DNA of 64,000 bases from Ephemerocybe angulata (Eukaryota; Basidiomycota; Agaricomycetes; Agaricales; Psathyrellaceae), in contig JAACJK010000001.1 in the NCBI GenBank assembly GCA_013368325.1, positions 1,364,001-1,428,000 of the forward strand. The letters are read 5' to 3'. How positions within the stretch are numbered: position 1 is the first letter of the stretch; each line of letters opens with the position of its first letter. The notes beneath the pieces are model-generated. The model was not told where the DNA came from and did not search any database. It saw only the letters and a list, made by a program, of their open reading frames with translations. Shown here one piece after another: positions 47,355 to 59,314 of this stretch. Both the position numbers and the translations under genes were made by a program.

Positions 47355-49740
47355 ATGGAGCACGCAGTGGATGTCGCGATTATAGGTGCAGGGTGTGTTC
47401 TTTGAACCATCTGCTCGTGCTATATGCCCAAGCCTCCTGCTTGCAGGATATCTGGAATATGCGCGGCTATCATCTTGAAGAAGCAGCTGAAAGATGGCGC
47501 AAGCATAGTTGTGAGTCTCCCTACCTTACAGCACAGACTGAACCCCAGTAACCAGCGAACTTAGATTTACGAAAAGGCGGGAAGTTTAGGTGGAACTTGG
47601 CGGGTCAGACCTCTCTTCTGTCCTTCGTTCCTTGTTGGCTCACATCGACCCCCAGGATAACATCTACCCAGTACGAGTTACCTGTGTGGATGCAAAGCTT
47701 CGACAAATCCTGACATGTGGCCACCCAGGGTTCGGCCTCGGATTCTGTCACCCCGCTGTACTGCCTATCCAGCTTCCCGAACAACTTCAGCTCTGGGATA
47801 CAGGCTTCACAGTCCGAAATGCTCGCCTACATGAAAGATATCGTCGACCAGAACTGCCTCAGATCGAACATCCAGTGCAACACAAAGCTGACGTCCGCTG
47901 TATGGGACCCTTCAACGCATAGGTACAGACTCAGCCTGGAAGACACACTAACGAATGAAACTTCGGTGACCACGTCTCAAGCTTTGGTTGCTGCATCAGG
48001 AATTTTGTCAACTCCTCGTATGCCTCGCGTGCCAGGGATGGGTGAGTTCGAAGGAAAGATGTTTCACTCCTCGAGATGGGAGTCCGATGTCGACTTGCGA
48101 AATAGAAGGGTCGCTGTGATCGGTAATGGTGCTTCTGCGTAAGACTCTTGCCCAGTTCGCCTGTCATTGTCTGATACTTAATCCTCCCAGTGCTCAGGTG
48201 ATCCCAGGGATAGTGGCCGTGGAAGGAATCAAAGTCACGCAGTTCATGAAGAAACCCAACTGGCATCTGGCAGCAGTAAGCACTTGCCTTGTTCAGTGTG
48301 CTTTCTTGGCCGATCACTTACGACTGCCCTTCAGTTCTCTTCCGGGAACCCAGAAACACAAAAGCGCATCCGCGAAAGTAGATACATCTTTCGGATCACT
48401 CGAATGAGCTGGTATCTTCTTGTACGCACTCCTCTATCCACGTAATGGAACCTGGGTTGTGTGTCGACTCTGACAGATTTGATGTTGTTTTAGCTTGAGG
48501 TGGTCTATCTCATGGTATATGGCAGTGACCTCCTTCGACCTTTAGCTATGAAGGTATGCCCGACAAGTGAATGTACGTTCATATGGCAACCCGCTGACCG
48601 CATGGTTTCAGGTTTCTAAGAACTACACCCTCAAAGCCGCTCCTGCCAAGTACCATGACATGTTAATCCCTGGTTATCGTACGTCTTCGTGGACCTTCCG
48701 ACCGAGACAGAATGCTCGATAACCTTCATTTTAGCAATTGGATGCCGCAGAATAATCTTTGACACCTCATACTTCGAAACCCTACGCCGAGATAATGTCA
48801 GGCTCGTGAATCAACCTGTCAAGCGAATGACTGAGACTGGGGTCATAACTGGCGACGGTGAGAGCGCTCAGCATATCCAAGGCCCAATCGCACCTACTTA
48901 ATCGCTGCAGGTCAATACCTCGACTTCGATGTGATCATCGCAGCTACTGCCTTTGATACTGTGAGCTACCTCTTCACATCCCCGGTCTCCTCGGATATTA
49001 AGCTACCGATAGCATCTCTCTCCACTATCAATCCGAGGGAAGGCAAAGACCTTACAAGAATATTACGCAGATTGTGGGGGCCCTGAGGCGTATCTAGGCA
49101 CGATGGTTCCAGGATTCCCGAACTTGTTCATTCTGGGAGGTGGGCACAGCGAAAATGGGACCTAATGGTAGACTAACAAATACCGGACCATACACTGCAG
49201 GCCCCAACAGCGCAACTGCATACATGCCCTTCCCCTTCTTGGTCGAGTGCCAGGTATCTACTTTACTTTCCTGCAGCATTGGAGCATACTAAATCACGGA
49301 CATCCAGATGAACCTGGTTTTGCCCCTGATCACACGCCTGGGATCAACTGATATCGACACGATTGAAGTGACGCAGCGGGCGTCGAATAGGTATAACCGC
49401 ACCCTTAGGAAGCGCTTCAGGAATAGTGTGTGGAACACATTTGCGGGGCGGACCTACAAGACCGAAGAGTCGGGAAAGCATACCTTTCTCTTTCCAGGTA
49501 GGCTTCACGTTCCCTTCTTGCTTTCGCGGTACTTACTTCTTTGGGACAGGGTGCGCAACTTTGTTTTGGTGGTGGACTCGCTCCCCGAGCTGGCAAGACT
49601 TCCTGGTCAATGGGAAGGTGTACAAACCCCGCAGGATGTCTCGGTTGACCACCGTGATTTTTGCCGGCATGTTCTTGGTAATTATCCTTGTGGTGGTTTT
49701 GGTAACCCTCGATAAAAAACCTGAAAGGCGGTTGACTTGA
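47355..49740 (+). CDS. Flavin monooxygenase of the Baeyer-Villiger type, C-terminal membrane anchor
   Basis: Fifteen exons splice in phase to 532 residues: 47355-47392, 47447-47510, 47565-47603, 47656-47670, 47729-48138, 48191-48275, 48335-48421, 48494-48553, 48612-48678, 48735-48857, 48911-48960, 49013-49139, 49201-49253, 49308-49497, 49550-49740. FAD site: IIGAGISGICAAI (9-21), then YEKAGSLGGTWRDNIYPG. The Baeyer-Villiger fingerprint F-x-G-x3-H-x3-W is complete (F159, G161, H165, W169), though the next residue is E, not P/D. NAD(P)H site: VAVIGNGASA. The EYYADCGGPEAYLGTMVPGFPNLFILGGPNSAT block is typical of the class. A C-terminal TM helix (TTVIFAGMFLVIILVVVLVTL) suggests ER or peroxisomal membrane anchoring. 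Exon 4 is only 15 nt and intron 3 has a GTCAGA donor. Substrate unknown; no biosynthetic cluster partners nearby. Confidence 0.88.
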
Positions 49741-50041
49741 AGGGGGATTCACCCGTGCATTTTATCCGGCCTCGAGCCTTTCCATCTGAAATAATATTCT
49801 TGGCCTCTACACTGGTTTACGAGGCTACCGCGCCCAAGTACTGCCAGACTTGCACCAGACCCTGCCCCTTGAATTTCGAGTATTACCAACTCGAACCTCA
49901 TCGCATCGAACACACAAGCTAAAATCATCGGATTAACCGCCGGGCGCTTATCTACTGGCAACCGCACGAATTCTAGACATCCGCAAGCCACTCTCATCAC
50001 AGAAGCTGCTCATACGTACTTCTCCAAGCAGTCTCTCAGTG

Positions 50042-50520
50042 TATCAACGTCCCCAGTGCATCAGCTTCTGCGTAACCTCCCAATGTTGCTCGGGAGTGAC
50101 TCAACACCCTTACCCAGAAGAAATACCATGATCAAAAGCGGTCGCTCAATACGACCAGAAAGCTTCTTCTCCCCATCCTTCTCCCACCGGTCAAACTTCT
50201 CAAACGCCCGCTCCAGATCGGGAAACAGCTTTGCGTCCCGCGGGAGCCGTAGCTCCAGGATGGGTAAGCACGTCACCCTCTCCGGGGCCCCCTCCAACAA
50301 TTACTCGAACGCCCACTGGTCCCATCCACATTTTCAACGACGAGGGTGCCACAAACCAGCTTGTGTATATGGCCCCGACAAAAGCCCCCAGATAAAAGAA
50401 AACAAGAGGAGGGCTCCAGAACGAGCTGCGTCAACTCGAACGAATGCGGTGCGAACGGGCGCTTATCAAGTAGCGAAGATAAATGACCCAGCAAAGCCAA
50501 AGACGGGGCACTTGACGCGG
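50042..50520 (-). pseudogene. Possible remnant of a membrane-protein gene
   Basis: A minus-strand frame from about 50300 to 50061 reads like real protein (LEGAPERVTCLPILELRLPRD, ERAFEKFDRWEKDGEKKL). Just upstream, in other frames, are further plausible segments (GAFVGAIYTSWFVAPSSLK, WDQWAFE followed by a stop). The pieces seem to belong to one protein broken by a stop and frame changes. I do not recognise the family; short unseen introns could be an alternative explanation. Confidence 0.3.
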
Positions 50521-50977
50521 TAGGCTGGACAATACTTGGAAGCTATCCTTGCACCGTTCAAATGCTTATCCTCCCAGGCGCAAGAGAGTTCAAAGACGCT
50601 CCGGGAGCTAGAAAAGGGAGAAACACATCTTCATTCTCCTCTAGAATATATACATCCAGGAACAGGAACGGGGCATAGATCTACGCTCCAAGAAGCAGAG
50701 CAGAGCAATCAAACCGAAACAGTAACGAACGAGGGTGGTAAGTAGTATAAGAAACGAGCCAAAGAGACTCAAATAGCACTAGGGTAATAGCGACGATACA
50801 ACTACAAAAAATAATACAAAGGTAAAAGTAAAAGGAAAGCAATGTAAACGAATCTCGAAATGCCAATGATGTCTAGCACTAAAAATACAAATGCCGCAAG
50901 CAAGCATGCAACCCACAAAAACCCCTCATGCCCATCACGAAGACCCGGCCTCGGGCCCCATGCGCACATTCCGCCAT

Positions 50978-53900
50978 CTAAGCACTCATCGTAACCCTCA
51001 TCCTCTCCTCTCTATAACTCAAACTCACCCCTTCCAACACCTCCTTACTCCCCCCACGCTGCCCCTCACTCCTCGACACCCCCATCCCCACCACGCCCCG
51101 CTCCAGGCCCCCCCTCTGCACCGCAACACCGAGAGGCACCGCCCCGCCCCTCAAATCCTTCTCCCTTACACTCCTCCCCCTCCGCCCAATATCCGCCTCC
51201 CACCTCCTCATCCGCTCCTCCATAACTCTCTTCTGCATCGCCTTCAAATCCACCTTCACCTCCGCCCCACCCACCTGCCCCTTCGTGACCAAACTCAAAC
51301 TCTTCACCCCAACAGGCGCACTCCCAATCCTCTCCCGGAACTTCCGATCCCGCTTCTCAAGCCGCACCTCCCCAACAGGATTCCGCACACACAAAAGCAG
51401 AAGCATGCTAAGGAAAAGCAGCGCCGTGCTCAGCACAAACACCGTCTTGGGGTACCCCGCGACCGTCGACGAATACACAAGCCCAAACAACATCGGGCCC
51501 AGTATCATCTGCCCCAGCGCCTGCAGAACCGCAAACGCCCCAAACAAGCTCCCCGAATCCACCGCCGGACTCGCCTGCGCAGCGGGCCCATTCTCCCCCG
51601 AGCTCGACGCGACACTAGACGCCCTCGTCGAAGACACCACGCTCCCGTACCCCACAATCGCCGTATCGACACTGCTATCCCGCGCCCCATACCCGCTGAC
51701 CCCGTACTCCGGCTCGAGCGCCCTTACCTGCACGATGCACAGCGCAAGACTATGCACGGCGGGCACAAGGCCGCCTCCAAGCGCGCTGAGCGAGCTCGCG
51801 GCGACGAACATCGCCTGGCTCTGCCCGTGGCTCATCGGCCCACCGCCTCCAGGGACCACCGTAACAGCAGAAGCGCCAGCGCCAAACCGCGAGTCCATGT
51901 AGTAGCGGAGGCTCGAGGCGTGGAAGGACGGCGAGGGCGTGACGGTGATAAGAATGTTCGAGAGGAGGTCGACGAAGAGCGACAAGCGCGCGAGGCGTAA
52001 ATCGAACTGAATCGACTTGCCCAGGGTGAGCCTTGAGAGTGGCGGCTTCGCTGCCCTACCCTCGTTTGCCTCCACATCCCCATCCTCATCCTGCTCCACC
52101 CGTCTCTGCTTGCCCTTCTTATCAGCGTCCCACAAGCTCCTCCTGTCTGCAGCATTGGCCTCTCTTTCCCTCTCCCTCTCAGCCGCGCGGCCTTTGAGCC
52201 ACCCCACAAGTCCCGGTACACCCCATAGCAGGACCGCCGCGCGCACCGCGCCCATCCAACTGATATACACGCTGAGCTCCTCCGCGCCCCATCCATACAC
52301 GTGCTCTGCGTACAGATACTTGATCTGGTACACACCCGTGCTGAGCATCCATCCGCCGAGACTGAGCGCGAGGAGCGTGAGGCTCCAGTCGTACTTGGTC
52401 CGTAGGAGAAGGCCGTTGCGTGTCGGGAGGACGATGGGAACCGGGCGGAAGATGGACAGCGGGCGCAGAAGGGTAGATACGAGCGTTGGGGGTTGGGACG
52501 GCGCGGTCGGTTCGGATGATGTGAAAGGCTGCGAGGACGAGGACGAGGAGTGGATAGGTGATTGCAGTTCTTCGACATCGACGAACCCGTCTCCGCCTCC
52601 GACACCCTCGACATCCTCGACAATCTGCAAGCCGGGCGACAAGAGCGCGGCCTCGTCTTCCTCCGACGCGCGCGCCTTGCCCTTGGGGTCGGCATGCGCA
52701 GCGAGTGCCGCCGCCGCCGCCTTCTGCTTCTCCTTGTCCAAACTCTCGGGAAAGACGAACAGGACCAGCAAGAAGTTCACAAAGCTGCATAGAATCGCGA
52801 CCCAGAACACAGCAGTGACGCTCTGCACAGGCCGCTGCTTCGTCGCATTCACCCCGACGATGCTGTCCAGCAACGCCTTGATATGCGTCTTGCGATGGTG
52901 TTTCGACGAGGAGGGGGCCGACGCGCCAGGCCAGTTGAACAACTCCGGATGCCTGACGATGTAACCTGCGATCATGGGACCCACACTGAACCCCGCGTAG
53001 AACACGCCGGTGAATCTGGAGAACACCCCGGCGCGACTTCCGACACTTGTGCAATCGCTGATATATGCGCTCGTCGCGCTTTGCAGCGTCGTCCATCCGC
53101 CCAAGGCGCCTTCTACGATGGGCCCTAGGAGAAGGAGGTGGTGCTTGTAGCGTGCCCAGTTGGATGTATCTGGACTGTCTGGTGTATAGTCGAAGACTGA
53201 GAGCGGCCAGGGCAGGTTCGGCGTCGATGTAAGGATGAAGATGAGGTCGGTGAAGAGCAATCCAAATGTTGAGATGGCCAACACCTTTGTCCGGCCGTGC
53301 GTCTGCGAGAAACGACCCCAGAAAGTGGTGGTAAGCGCGGAAAGCAATCCCATGGTTGTCGTCATGAGTGTTTGAAGGCGGGCAGCCGAGGCCTGCACTG
53401 CGGGGTCTGTGAGGCATCGGTGCGAGGGCAGGTTTCGAGGGTCTTGCTGCGCAAGGGCCTCATCGTCGAGGGGAGATGAAAGGAGTATTGGGGTCGTTGG
53501 CGAGGAGGAGTTTGCGTTATCCCGAGGAAGACGGTCTCGCTGAATTTGGGGTGCTGGGAAGAGATGCGGCCCCAGTGGGTCGAGGGACGAGAATAGCGAG
53601 ATAACAGAAGAAGGCGTCCACTGCACTACGTCCCGAGAGGAAGGTAGGTTTATTGGAGGTGGAGAAGGTTGTGGGGCGTAGAGCGAGTAGCAGGCGAGCT
53701 GGGTATAGACTTCGACCCGGGGCGCGAGGGTCATGCCGCGGACGAGTGCGGCGACGATAGCGAATGGGACCAGCCTAGAATGTCAAGCACGTCAGTCAGA
53801 GTCAAAGGCGGCTTGGCTAGGAGGAAACAAGCTTACCAGAGGGGCCGCGGGCGATAGAAAGGTTTCTTCTTTGCTTCTGCTGGCGCTGGAGCTGGCTTGG

Positions 53901-54327
53901 GTGTTGGCCTTGGCCTTGGCGGCGTTTGTGGCTGGGCTGTATGCGGAAGGGGCCCGCTGGATCGTCGCAAGGCGTGCTCCATTGGCTGCCTGCTCGACTG
54001 CCCCGGTTTGGGCAGCAGAACATCCGTATGACGTGGGGGGATCTGGGGTAGGAGAGCAGCCGGGGCGGTGGTGACGTGCAGGGGCCGTTGCCGTCGATGC
54101 GGTTTGGGAGGCGAGGCGAGAAGAGGAGTCCGCTCGCTGGCGAGGGGCGGCGAGCGCAGGGGTGCGCTGGGCAGGATGGGGCGGGGTGTTATGCGTCTCG
54201 GGGCCAGCGACTGGGTCTTGCGCGACGACGAGGAGGGTGCCGAGGACGAGGACGGCGGCGGCGGGAGGTAGACGGGGTAGCGCGACTGCTTGGGCATCGA
54301 CGCGGGGGGCGTGTGTTGGGGGCCCAT
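50978..54327 (-). CDS. Major facilitator superfamily transporter with long loops
   Basis: Two exons (54327-53837 and 53774-50978) encode 1095 residues. The first 160 residues are a disordered Pro/Ser-rich cytosolic region. TM1 is at about 165-180 (LVPFAIVAALVRG), and the MFS loop 2-3 motif appears as WGRFSQTHGRTKVL. Further helices include LLFTDLIFILTSTPNL, LLGPIVEGALGGW, AGFSVGPMIAGYIV, VFWVAILCSFVNFLLVLFVFPESL and, in the second half, LFGAFAVLQALGQMILGPMLFGLVY and TVFVLSTALLFLSMLLLLCV. A long acidic/serine loop (about residues 480-570) joins the halves, and a basic 130-residue tail ends the protein. The plan suggests the HIAT1/MFSD14-like or TetA-like branch. Substrate unknown. A TATATA sequence lies about 35 bp before the ATG. 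Confidence 0.82.
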
Positions 54328-55261
54328 TCTGACTCGGTGGGAGGGCCGGACCTGCAGAGGGCTGTATATAAGCGAGCAGGCATGGCCGTTAGCACAGAGA
54401 TCTGCGCTCGATTTGGCCCAGTCCCGATTGATGCCGTGGGCTGACCAATGACTCTTTGTCCGTCCTCGTTGTCCTCTGTGCGCCGGGTCCTGTCCGAGTC
54501 CTCGTGTATTCCTCAGTGTCCTCGAGGTTTATTCGACTCGTAGCAGGTCGTAGCATGATCCATGCGTCGTCGAAACCCTCAAGGCTCAACTGCAGTCGCT
54601 CGGCCCTTTTTGGGCGGTGACCTCATGTCACCGCTCCCGGCGGCATCTTCTGTCCCGCTCTTCGAGGCCACTCCTGCCTTTTCCAGACGACGTCGCACTC
54701 CATGAAAGTACTTATATGTCTCCACCGCCTGACATGGGATCCCGTCCATTGCCCCTCCCTTCATATCACCCACCTCTCGTCTCTGTCACAAAAAATCAGT
54801 TTCCCCGCGTATTCGCCACCAGGGTTCCGGTCGAGCACGTATTCGCAACCGAGTCATCCGACATGACATAGACTGCCCAGTCTTTGGGGATGGGGAGGAA
54901 TATTCGTGGCGATGGGATAATCCTCGTCGAATCCAGCAAGGCGTAATTGACGCAGCAGTTCGTGAGTATCGCATCCTCGCACGTTCTACGACCAATTCAA
55001 GACGTTCAACGCGTTCAGATGACTTCAGCGCTCGTTCGTTCATCTTATCTCTGCGTTCATGCCGGCGAGAATGCAAACCTAGCGCCGCAACACCCATATC
55101 TCTGTCCAAAACGGGTACCCGCGAACCAGCGCTAAAACCCTCGCTCATTTCACAATCTTCATCTCCCGCCCTTCACGCATCTTTTTGGTATTTTCTGCGA
55201 CTATGGCGACGCCACCCCCATGTCCGGCTTTGCACCCTCATTATGCTTATGGGAGGAAAGA

Positions 55262-55285
55262 GGGGGGGGGGGGGGGGGGGGGGGG
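55262..55285. repeat. Poly-G homopolymer, about 24 nt
   Basis: An unbroken run of about 24 G residues in a purine-rich stretch (GGGAGGAAAGAG before it). Exact length is uncertain because such runs are error-prone in assemblies. Confidence 0.9.
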
Positions 55286-57129
55286 TGGATGGGAATCAAG
55301 GACATTCCTCGTTGAATTGCGAAAGGCGTGAGCATAAGGCATAAAATATTTTAAGCGCCCTTCCTTCTTCTCACACTAATTTTTTTGCTAGAAGCGCAAA
55401 ATATAATCTATACGCCTTATCTCTCCTTGTCTCCCAACTCCGCAGCCCCAAGGCAAAGCCAAACACAACAAACGCCCTACCATCCCAACCAGGCATCCCC
55501 AGCCCAACCACCCTCCCTCCACGCCAATCACAATCTCCCCTTCACCACGCCGCCCCCACGGCCGTCCCGACTACGGACGGACACATAACCTCCAGACCCT
55601 ACCTACACACACATATGTCAGCCCCTGCCTGTAAAAGGCACCCGCGAACCAAGCAACGACCCTGCCCCCTCCCTCAAATCACAACCCCTTCACCCACTCT
55701 AAATCTCGCCTGGCAACTCACATTGGCTATCATACCCAAGGCACTCACCCTCCCGTGCATCACATCCCCCGCGCGCTGGGTGCTCAGTTGCTTTATGAGG
55801 TCCTAGGTGCAATCGGTCGAGAAACTTCGAGAGGCGACATAAAGACAATACGACGAACGTTCGAGGCGTATATCGTATGTTTGAGCTGCGCCGCCCTCGT
55901 TCTCGTCACAAACTTTTCATCTTTCCTCGAGCGGAAGGACGGTTGGCAATGGAGCTGGCGGGTTCTTTGTTCGCTCAAGCGGGTATGTTTGGACCTTGCT
56001 TTTGGATGATCAACTTGCGCTCGTGAGGGAGTTCGGTTGGTGCATGGATTCTGGGGTGGTGTCCAAACCCCAACGCCGAGGTTTACTCTATGGCTGGCCT
56101 CTGGACCCTCGTTTCGTCCTTTCTTGGCTTGGTCTGGCTTGGGTACTTACGAGCGAGCACTTGGTCGACTTGCTCGGATAGGCTTCATCTGGTCGCGCGC
56201 TATCCCTGTCAACGAGCGCCTAGATATCCGGAAACTAATAGGCGCACAAATTCTACTTGCTGCGAAGCCAAGGTTATCAACCATATGCTCTGGTCCTCAA
56301 TTCTCGCGAGTCTAGATTCTCCCTGCGAGTGATCTGATGCACCTCCCCGGTACCAAGCCCTGACTGGCTCTCGTGGCGGCAGCCTTCCTCTCTTCTCTAT
56401 CAGACTTCATTCGAACACGATTCTCTATCTGCGTTCCTTGATACTAAAGATGTCTTGGTATAAGACTACATGCAGGAGCACCTGCGCAGGAAGCCTTCTT
56501 TGGCCGCATCAGGTCGCGCACTTACTTATCTCGTCGTCGACTTATTATGTCATGCACTGAGGGGTGATGCTTGCGATAAACAAGGACCTTACGAGGCGAG
56601 GTCTGTGCAATTGGCGTTATGCTTGGCGGGCACTCGGCACCCTTCCAGTAAGTTTCGTTTAATGTCTTGGTCTTGGGCTAAGTATCGTCGTACGTCACTT
56701 AGCCCGCCGCTATTACCTTGTGCGCTCAGCGTGGTTACTCGTGGTCGTAATACTGCCGCGACTGAGGGAGCACCTTGTGCTCTCCGGTATCCGTCCAATG
56801 CCACGCGCCATCGACAAGATATCTTATCTTTTCTTCAAGATGCCGTGTGCTGCTTCTCCGCCGTTCTTTTCCTGGGTGCATGCACACGTCTTTGATCTTC
56901 GGTCGATTTTCTGGTTGTCTGAAAATAAGTACGATTTGTGCAGGTCGCCGTGTCATGCTTCGTCATGGAATTTTCCTTGTGTTCAAGTTTCTTCTCCCGT
57001 TGGGACGTACGTACATACGTACGAGCGCACGAGCTGCAGGGCTATATCTGTCCCAGCTCGAGCTATGCTTCTGTTCTCCCGTGTGCGTGTTTTTTCTTGG
57101 AAATCGATAGGTGATCGATTTCTCTTGGG

Positions 57130-57180
57130 TTTGCAAGCAGATTCTCATGTCTCGTGGTATGTATCCCGTTGGGCATACGA
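57130..57180 (+). repeat. Conserved leader segment, copy 1
   Basis: About 50 bp roughly 85 percent identical by eye to 61212-61262. Both lie upstream of cluster-family F-box genes and both contain the start of a short upstream frame (ATG near 57147 here), with GGTATGTAT and CCGTTGGG as the best conserved parts. Probably a duplicated 5' UTR or promoter part. Confidence 0.6.
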
Positions 57181-57799
57181 TGGACACGGATTGTGTCAGG
57201 CGGTGTGCTCTTCGCTGTGGACGGGAATAACTCATTCCGAGACGAGTATTTTAAGGAGCTTCTCGGGGTTAGCAAGGGGTTTGTGGATGGCATTGTCATC
57301 CTTTCGAGGTCAAGACCACTTATTTCTGGATTTCTACCCATTCACTTCCTGGCGTTTGCCAAGTGTTCCGAAGCCGGGCTGAACGGTGGACGAAGGTGAA
57401 ACGTGCGTTGTATTTCTCCTCAGATACACTTCTGAATGCACTGAAAATAAATTTCAGACTTCTCCTGGCTTCGATGCAAGGCGTTCGGTCGGTTATCTGC
57501 ACTCATCCTGCAGATTGCAGGTTCAAGGTCACAGCTCCAGATGAGAAGGCTGACGCGGGATTCGGAAATAAGGGACCTGTATGTCCACCCCAGCTATATG
57601 AGCTGTCGCCTGGACAAAGTAGCTTGGAACGGGTGTGCTACTCCTCAGGTGAAAGGGTGTATCCAAATTAAGCGCCCAAGCCGGTTTAGGTACGCCTATG
57701 TGGTCAAAGCGTGGGAGACCCCCAAGAAGCTTTCGACTGTTCGTTTGTCAAGGGTGGCGTATCGATCGATCTCCCTTCGACCTCGCTACTGAGACTCGG

Positions 57800-59224
57800 A
57801 TGTCGACAAGCACGCCTAGTAAACCCACCACGGACGGTCTGCCCATCGAGATCTTGCGACAGATCTTCTTTGCTGTGGTTAGTCCCCGACGGGGCCTTCC
57901 GCGCGCTGGAGATCCGGATATTCCTGAAGATCTCGGTGCGCCTGTGGTTTTGAGCCATGTATGTCGGGATTGGAGGGAATGGGCCATTGGGGATGCCATG
58001 CTATGGACGGACATACAAGTTTCTCTCCGATCCATCCAGCGCACTCGAAGATACATCGAGAGGTCGGCACCCTTGGGTATCGATCTTATAATCAACTCCA
58101 TGGATGAGGAGCAACTATGGACCGGAGAGCGGCTGTGGAAGCTGTTGAATGGAGCGGAGAAAGGTGTCATGCAACGCGTTCGCTCAGCCGTAGTCCAGTC
58201 TAGCGACATGGGGGAGTCCTTCGAAATCCTGTCGTTATTCTCGGATTACGGTCGCCTTCCAGCCATCACCTCACTGCAATTGAGCGTCGCCCGGGGGTGC
58301 ATAACTCCTCTTAACACACTTTTACCCGACTCCCTAACTACGCTAGAGATTCACGACCAAGAATTATCCCCGGCCGAATTCAGAGACATTTTGGAAGGCT
58401 GCCCTCAGTTATCGACCCTGGTTCTGACCGACAGCAAATGGATCGATGATTATGGAATCCCAGCCCCGTGGAATGCTCATACCTCAGGAATACAGCCTAG
58501 CGCGACCCCAATTCTCGCCCCTTCGCTTAAGAGCCTCGCTGTATGCCTGAACAACTTCCCCGTCCCTTCTCATGGCTGCTCTACAACCTGCCTATGCCCC
58601 TTTCGCGACCTTTTCGCGGACAACCTCGAGTACCTCGAGTTGGCAGACCGTCACACGCACAACCACCTCTTGCCACTCATCAAACGGCGATGCTCAGAGT
58701 TTCCCCCTTTCACCCATCAATCCCATCTCGCCACGCCCGCTTATCCTTCAACGCACCTCCGGCCCCCACTTGTTCTTGCTCTCAACGAGCTCTACAGTGA
58801 TCCATCCACTGTCACAGATGCCGAAGTCGCCGATATCCCAAGGAACCTACACCTACACTTCATACTACCTCCGAGCGAGCTAGCCTTTGGCTTAGGATTC
58901 AACCCAGAGTTTCGCAGCACAACTATTCATGCCATGTCTGGCCCCATGGACCCTGAGGACGAGGATTTTGTTTCTGTGGGGAAAGGGCGGGGGATGGAAA
59001 GCTGGTTGTGGCGCTCTTCTCCAGACTTCGATGAGGTCCGCAATGTGCTGCATGTCGAGAGATTGACAGGTATACATCCAGGCTTGGATGCGGGCTGGCC
59101 TTTCTCGGAGAATGGCAGGGCACCATTAATTGAGTTTGATGGCCTCCTAACTGGGAGTATGGTGGCTCATATTCGGACAATGAATATTACGAATATTACA
59201 ACGGGGAGTATTACAGTCATTTAG
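57800..59224 (+). CDS. F-box protein with central C-x3-C-x-C motif
   Basis: Single exon, 474 residues. ATG 57800 sits just before the F-box (LPIEILRQIFFAVVSPRRGLP, LSHVCRDWREWAIGDAMLWTDI). The middle holds leucine-rich segments (SLTTLEIHDQ, CPQLSTLVLTDS, PSLKSLAVCL). C260, C264 and C266 form the C-x3-C-x-C motif, followed at once by FRDLFADNLEYLELAD. The C-terminus has NGRAPLIEFDG, a weaker form of the RAPFLD motif, and lacks the long acidic tail. Adaptor of an SCF ubiquitin ligase by inference; the cysteine motif could hold a metal ion or be redox-active. Confidence 0.82.
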   Translation: MSTSTPSKPTTDGLPIEILRQIFFAVVSPRRGLPRAGDPDIPEDLGAPVVLSHVCRDWREWAIGDAMLWTDIQVSLRSIQRTRRYIERSAPLGIDLIINSMDEEQLWTGERLWKLLNGAEKGVMQRVRSAVVQSSDMGESFEILSLFSDYGRLPAITSLQLSVARGCITPLNTLLPDSLTTLEIHDQELSPAEFRDILEGCPQLSTLVLTDSKWIDDYGIPAPWNAHTSGIQPSATPILAPSLKSLAVCLNNFPVPSHGCSTTCLCPFRDLFADNLEYLELADRHTHNHLLPLIKRRCSEFPPFTHQSHLATPAYPSTHLRPPLVLALNELYSDPSTVTDAEVADIPRNLHLHFILPPSELAFGLGFNPEFRSTTIHAMSGPMDPEDEDFVSVGKGRGMESWLWRSSPDFDEVRNVLHVERLTGIHPGLDAGWPFSENGRAPLIEFDGLLTGSMVAHIRTMNITNITTGSITVI

Positions 59225-59314
59225 ACCTGTGACAGGCCCCTCTGATCTGGCGAGGTTTGATTATAAATAATCGGGCGCGAGCCCAACCTCGTAGAGGGAC
59301 CAGCTGTACTTTCG
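59225..59314. other. 3' flank of the F-box gene
   Basis: Short A/T-containing stretch after the stop, up to the first inverted-repeat arm. Nothing else seen. Confidence 0.3.

Larger units (their letters stand above)
54328..57799. other. Large intergenic region
   Basis: About 3.5 kb without a supportable gene. It contains a poly-G run at 55262-55285, pyrimidine-rich and purine-rich tracts, the CGTACGTACATACGTACG near-palindrome near 57006-57023, and the segment 57130-57180 that is repeated upstream of the 61.4-kb gene. Numerous frames up to 220 codons overlap on both strands and lack motifs. Confidence 0.45.

Noticed and set aside
50891..52000. 369-codon plus-strand frame opposite the MFS transporter
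   Set aside because: Pro/His/Arg-rich shadow of the GC-rich antisense strand; the opposite strand encodes clear membrane helices and MFS motifs.
52017..53417. Further long frames on both strands within the MFS gene
   Set aside because: They arise from biased codon use in the transporter exon; translations lack domains.
47355..54327. Possible secondary-metabolite cluster around the monooxygenase
   Set aside because: Neighbours are V-ATPase subunit e, HEN1 and a generic MFS transporter; no synthase, P450 or cluster regulator is present.
56470..57382. Frames of 140-220 codons upstream of the 57.8-kb F-box gene
   Set aside because: No motif, no shared frame with each other, and dense overlapping frames on the other strand.
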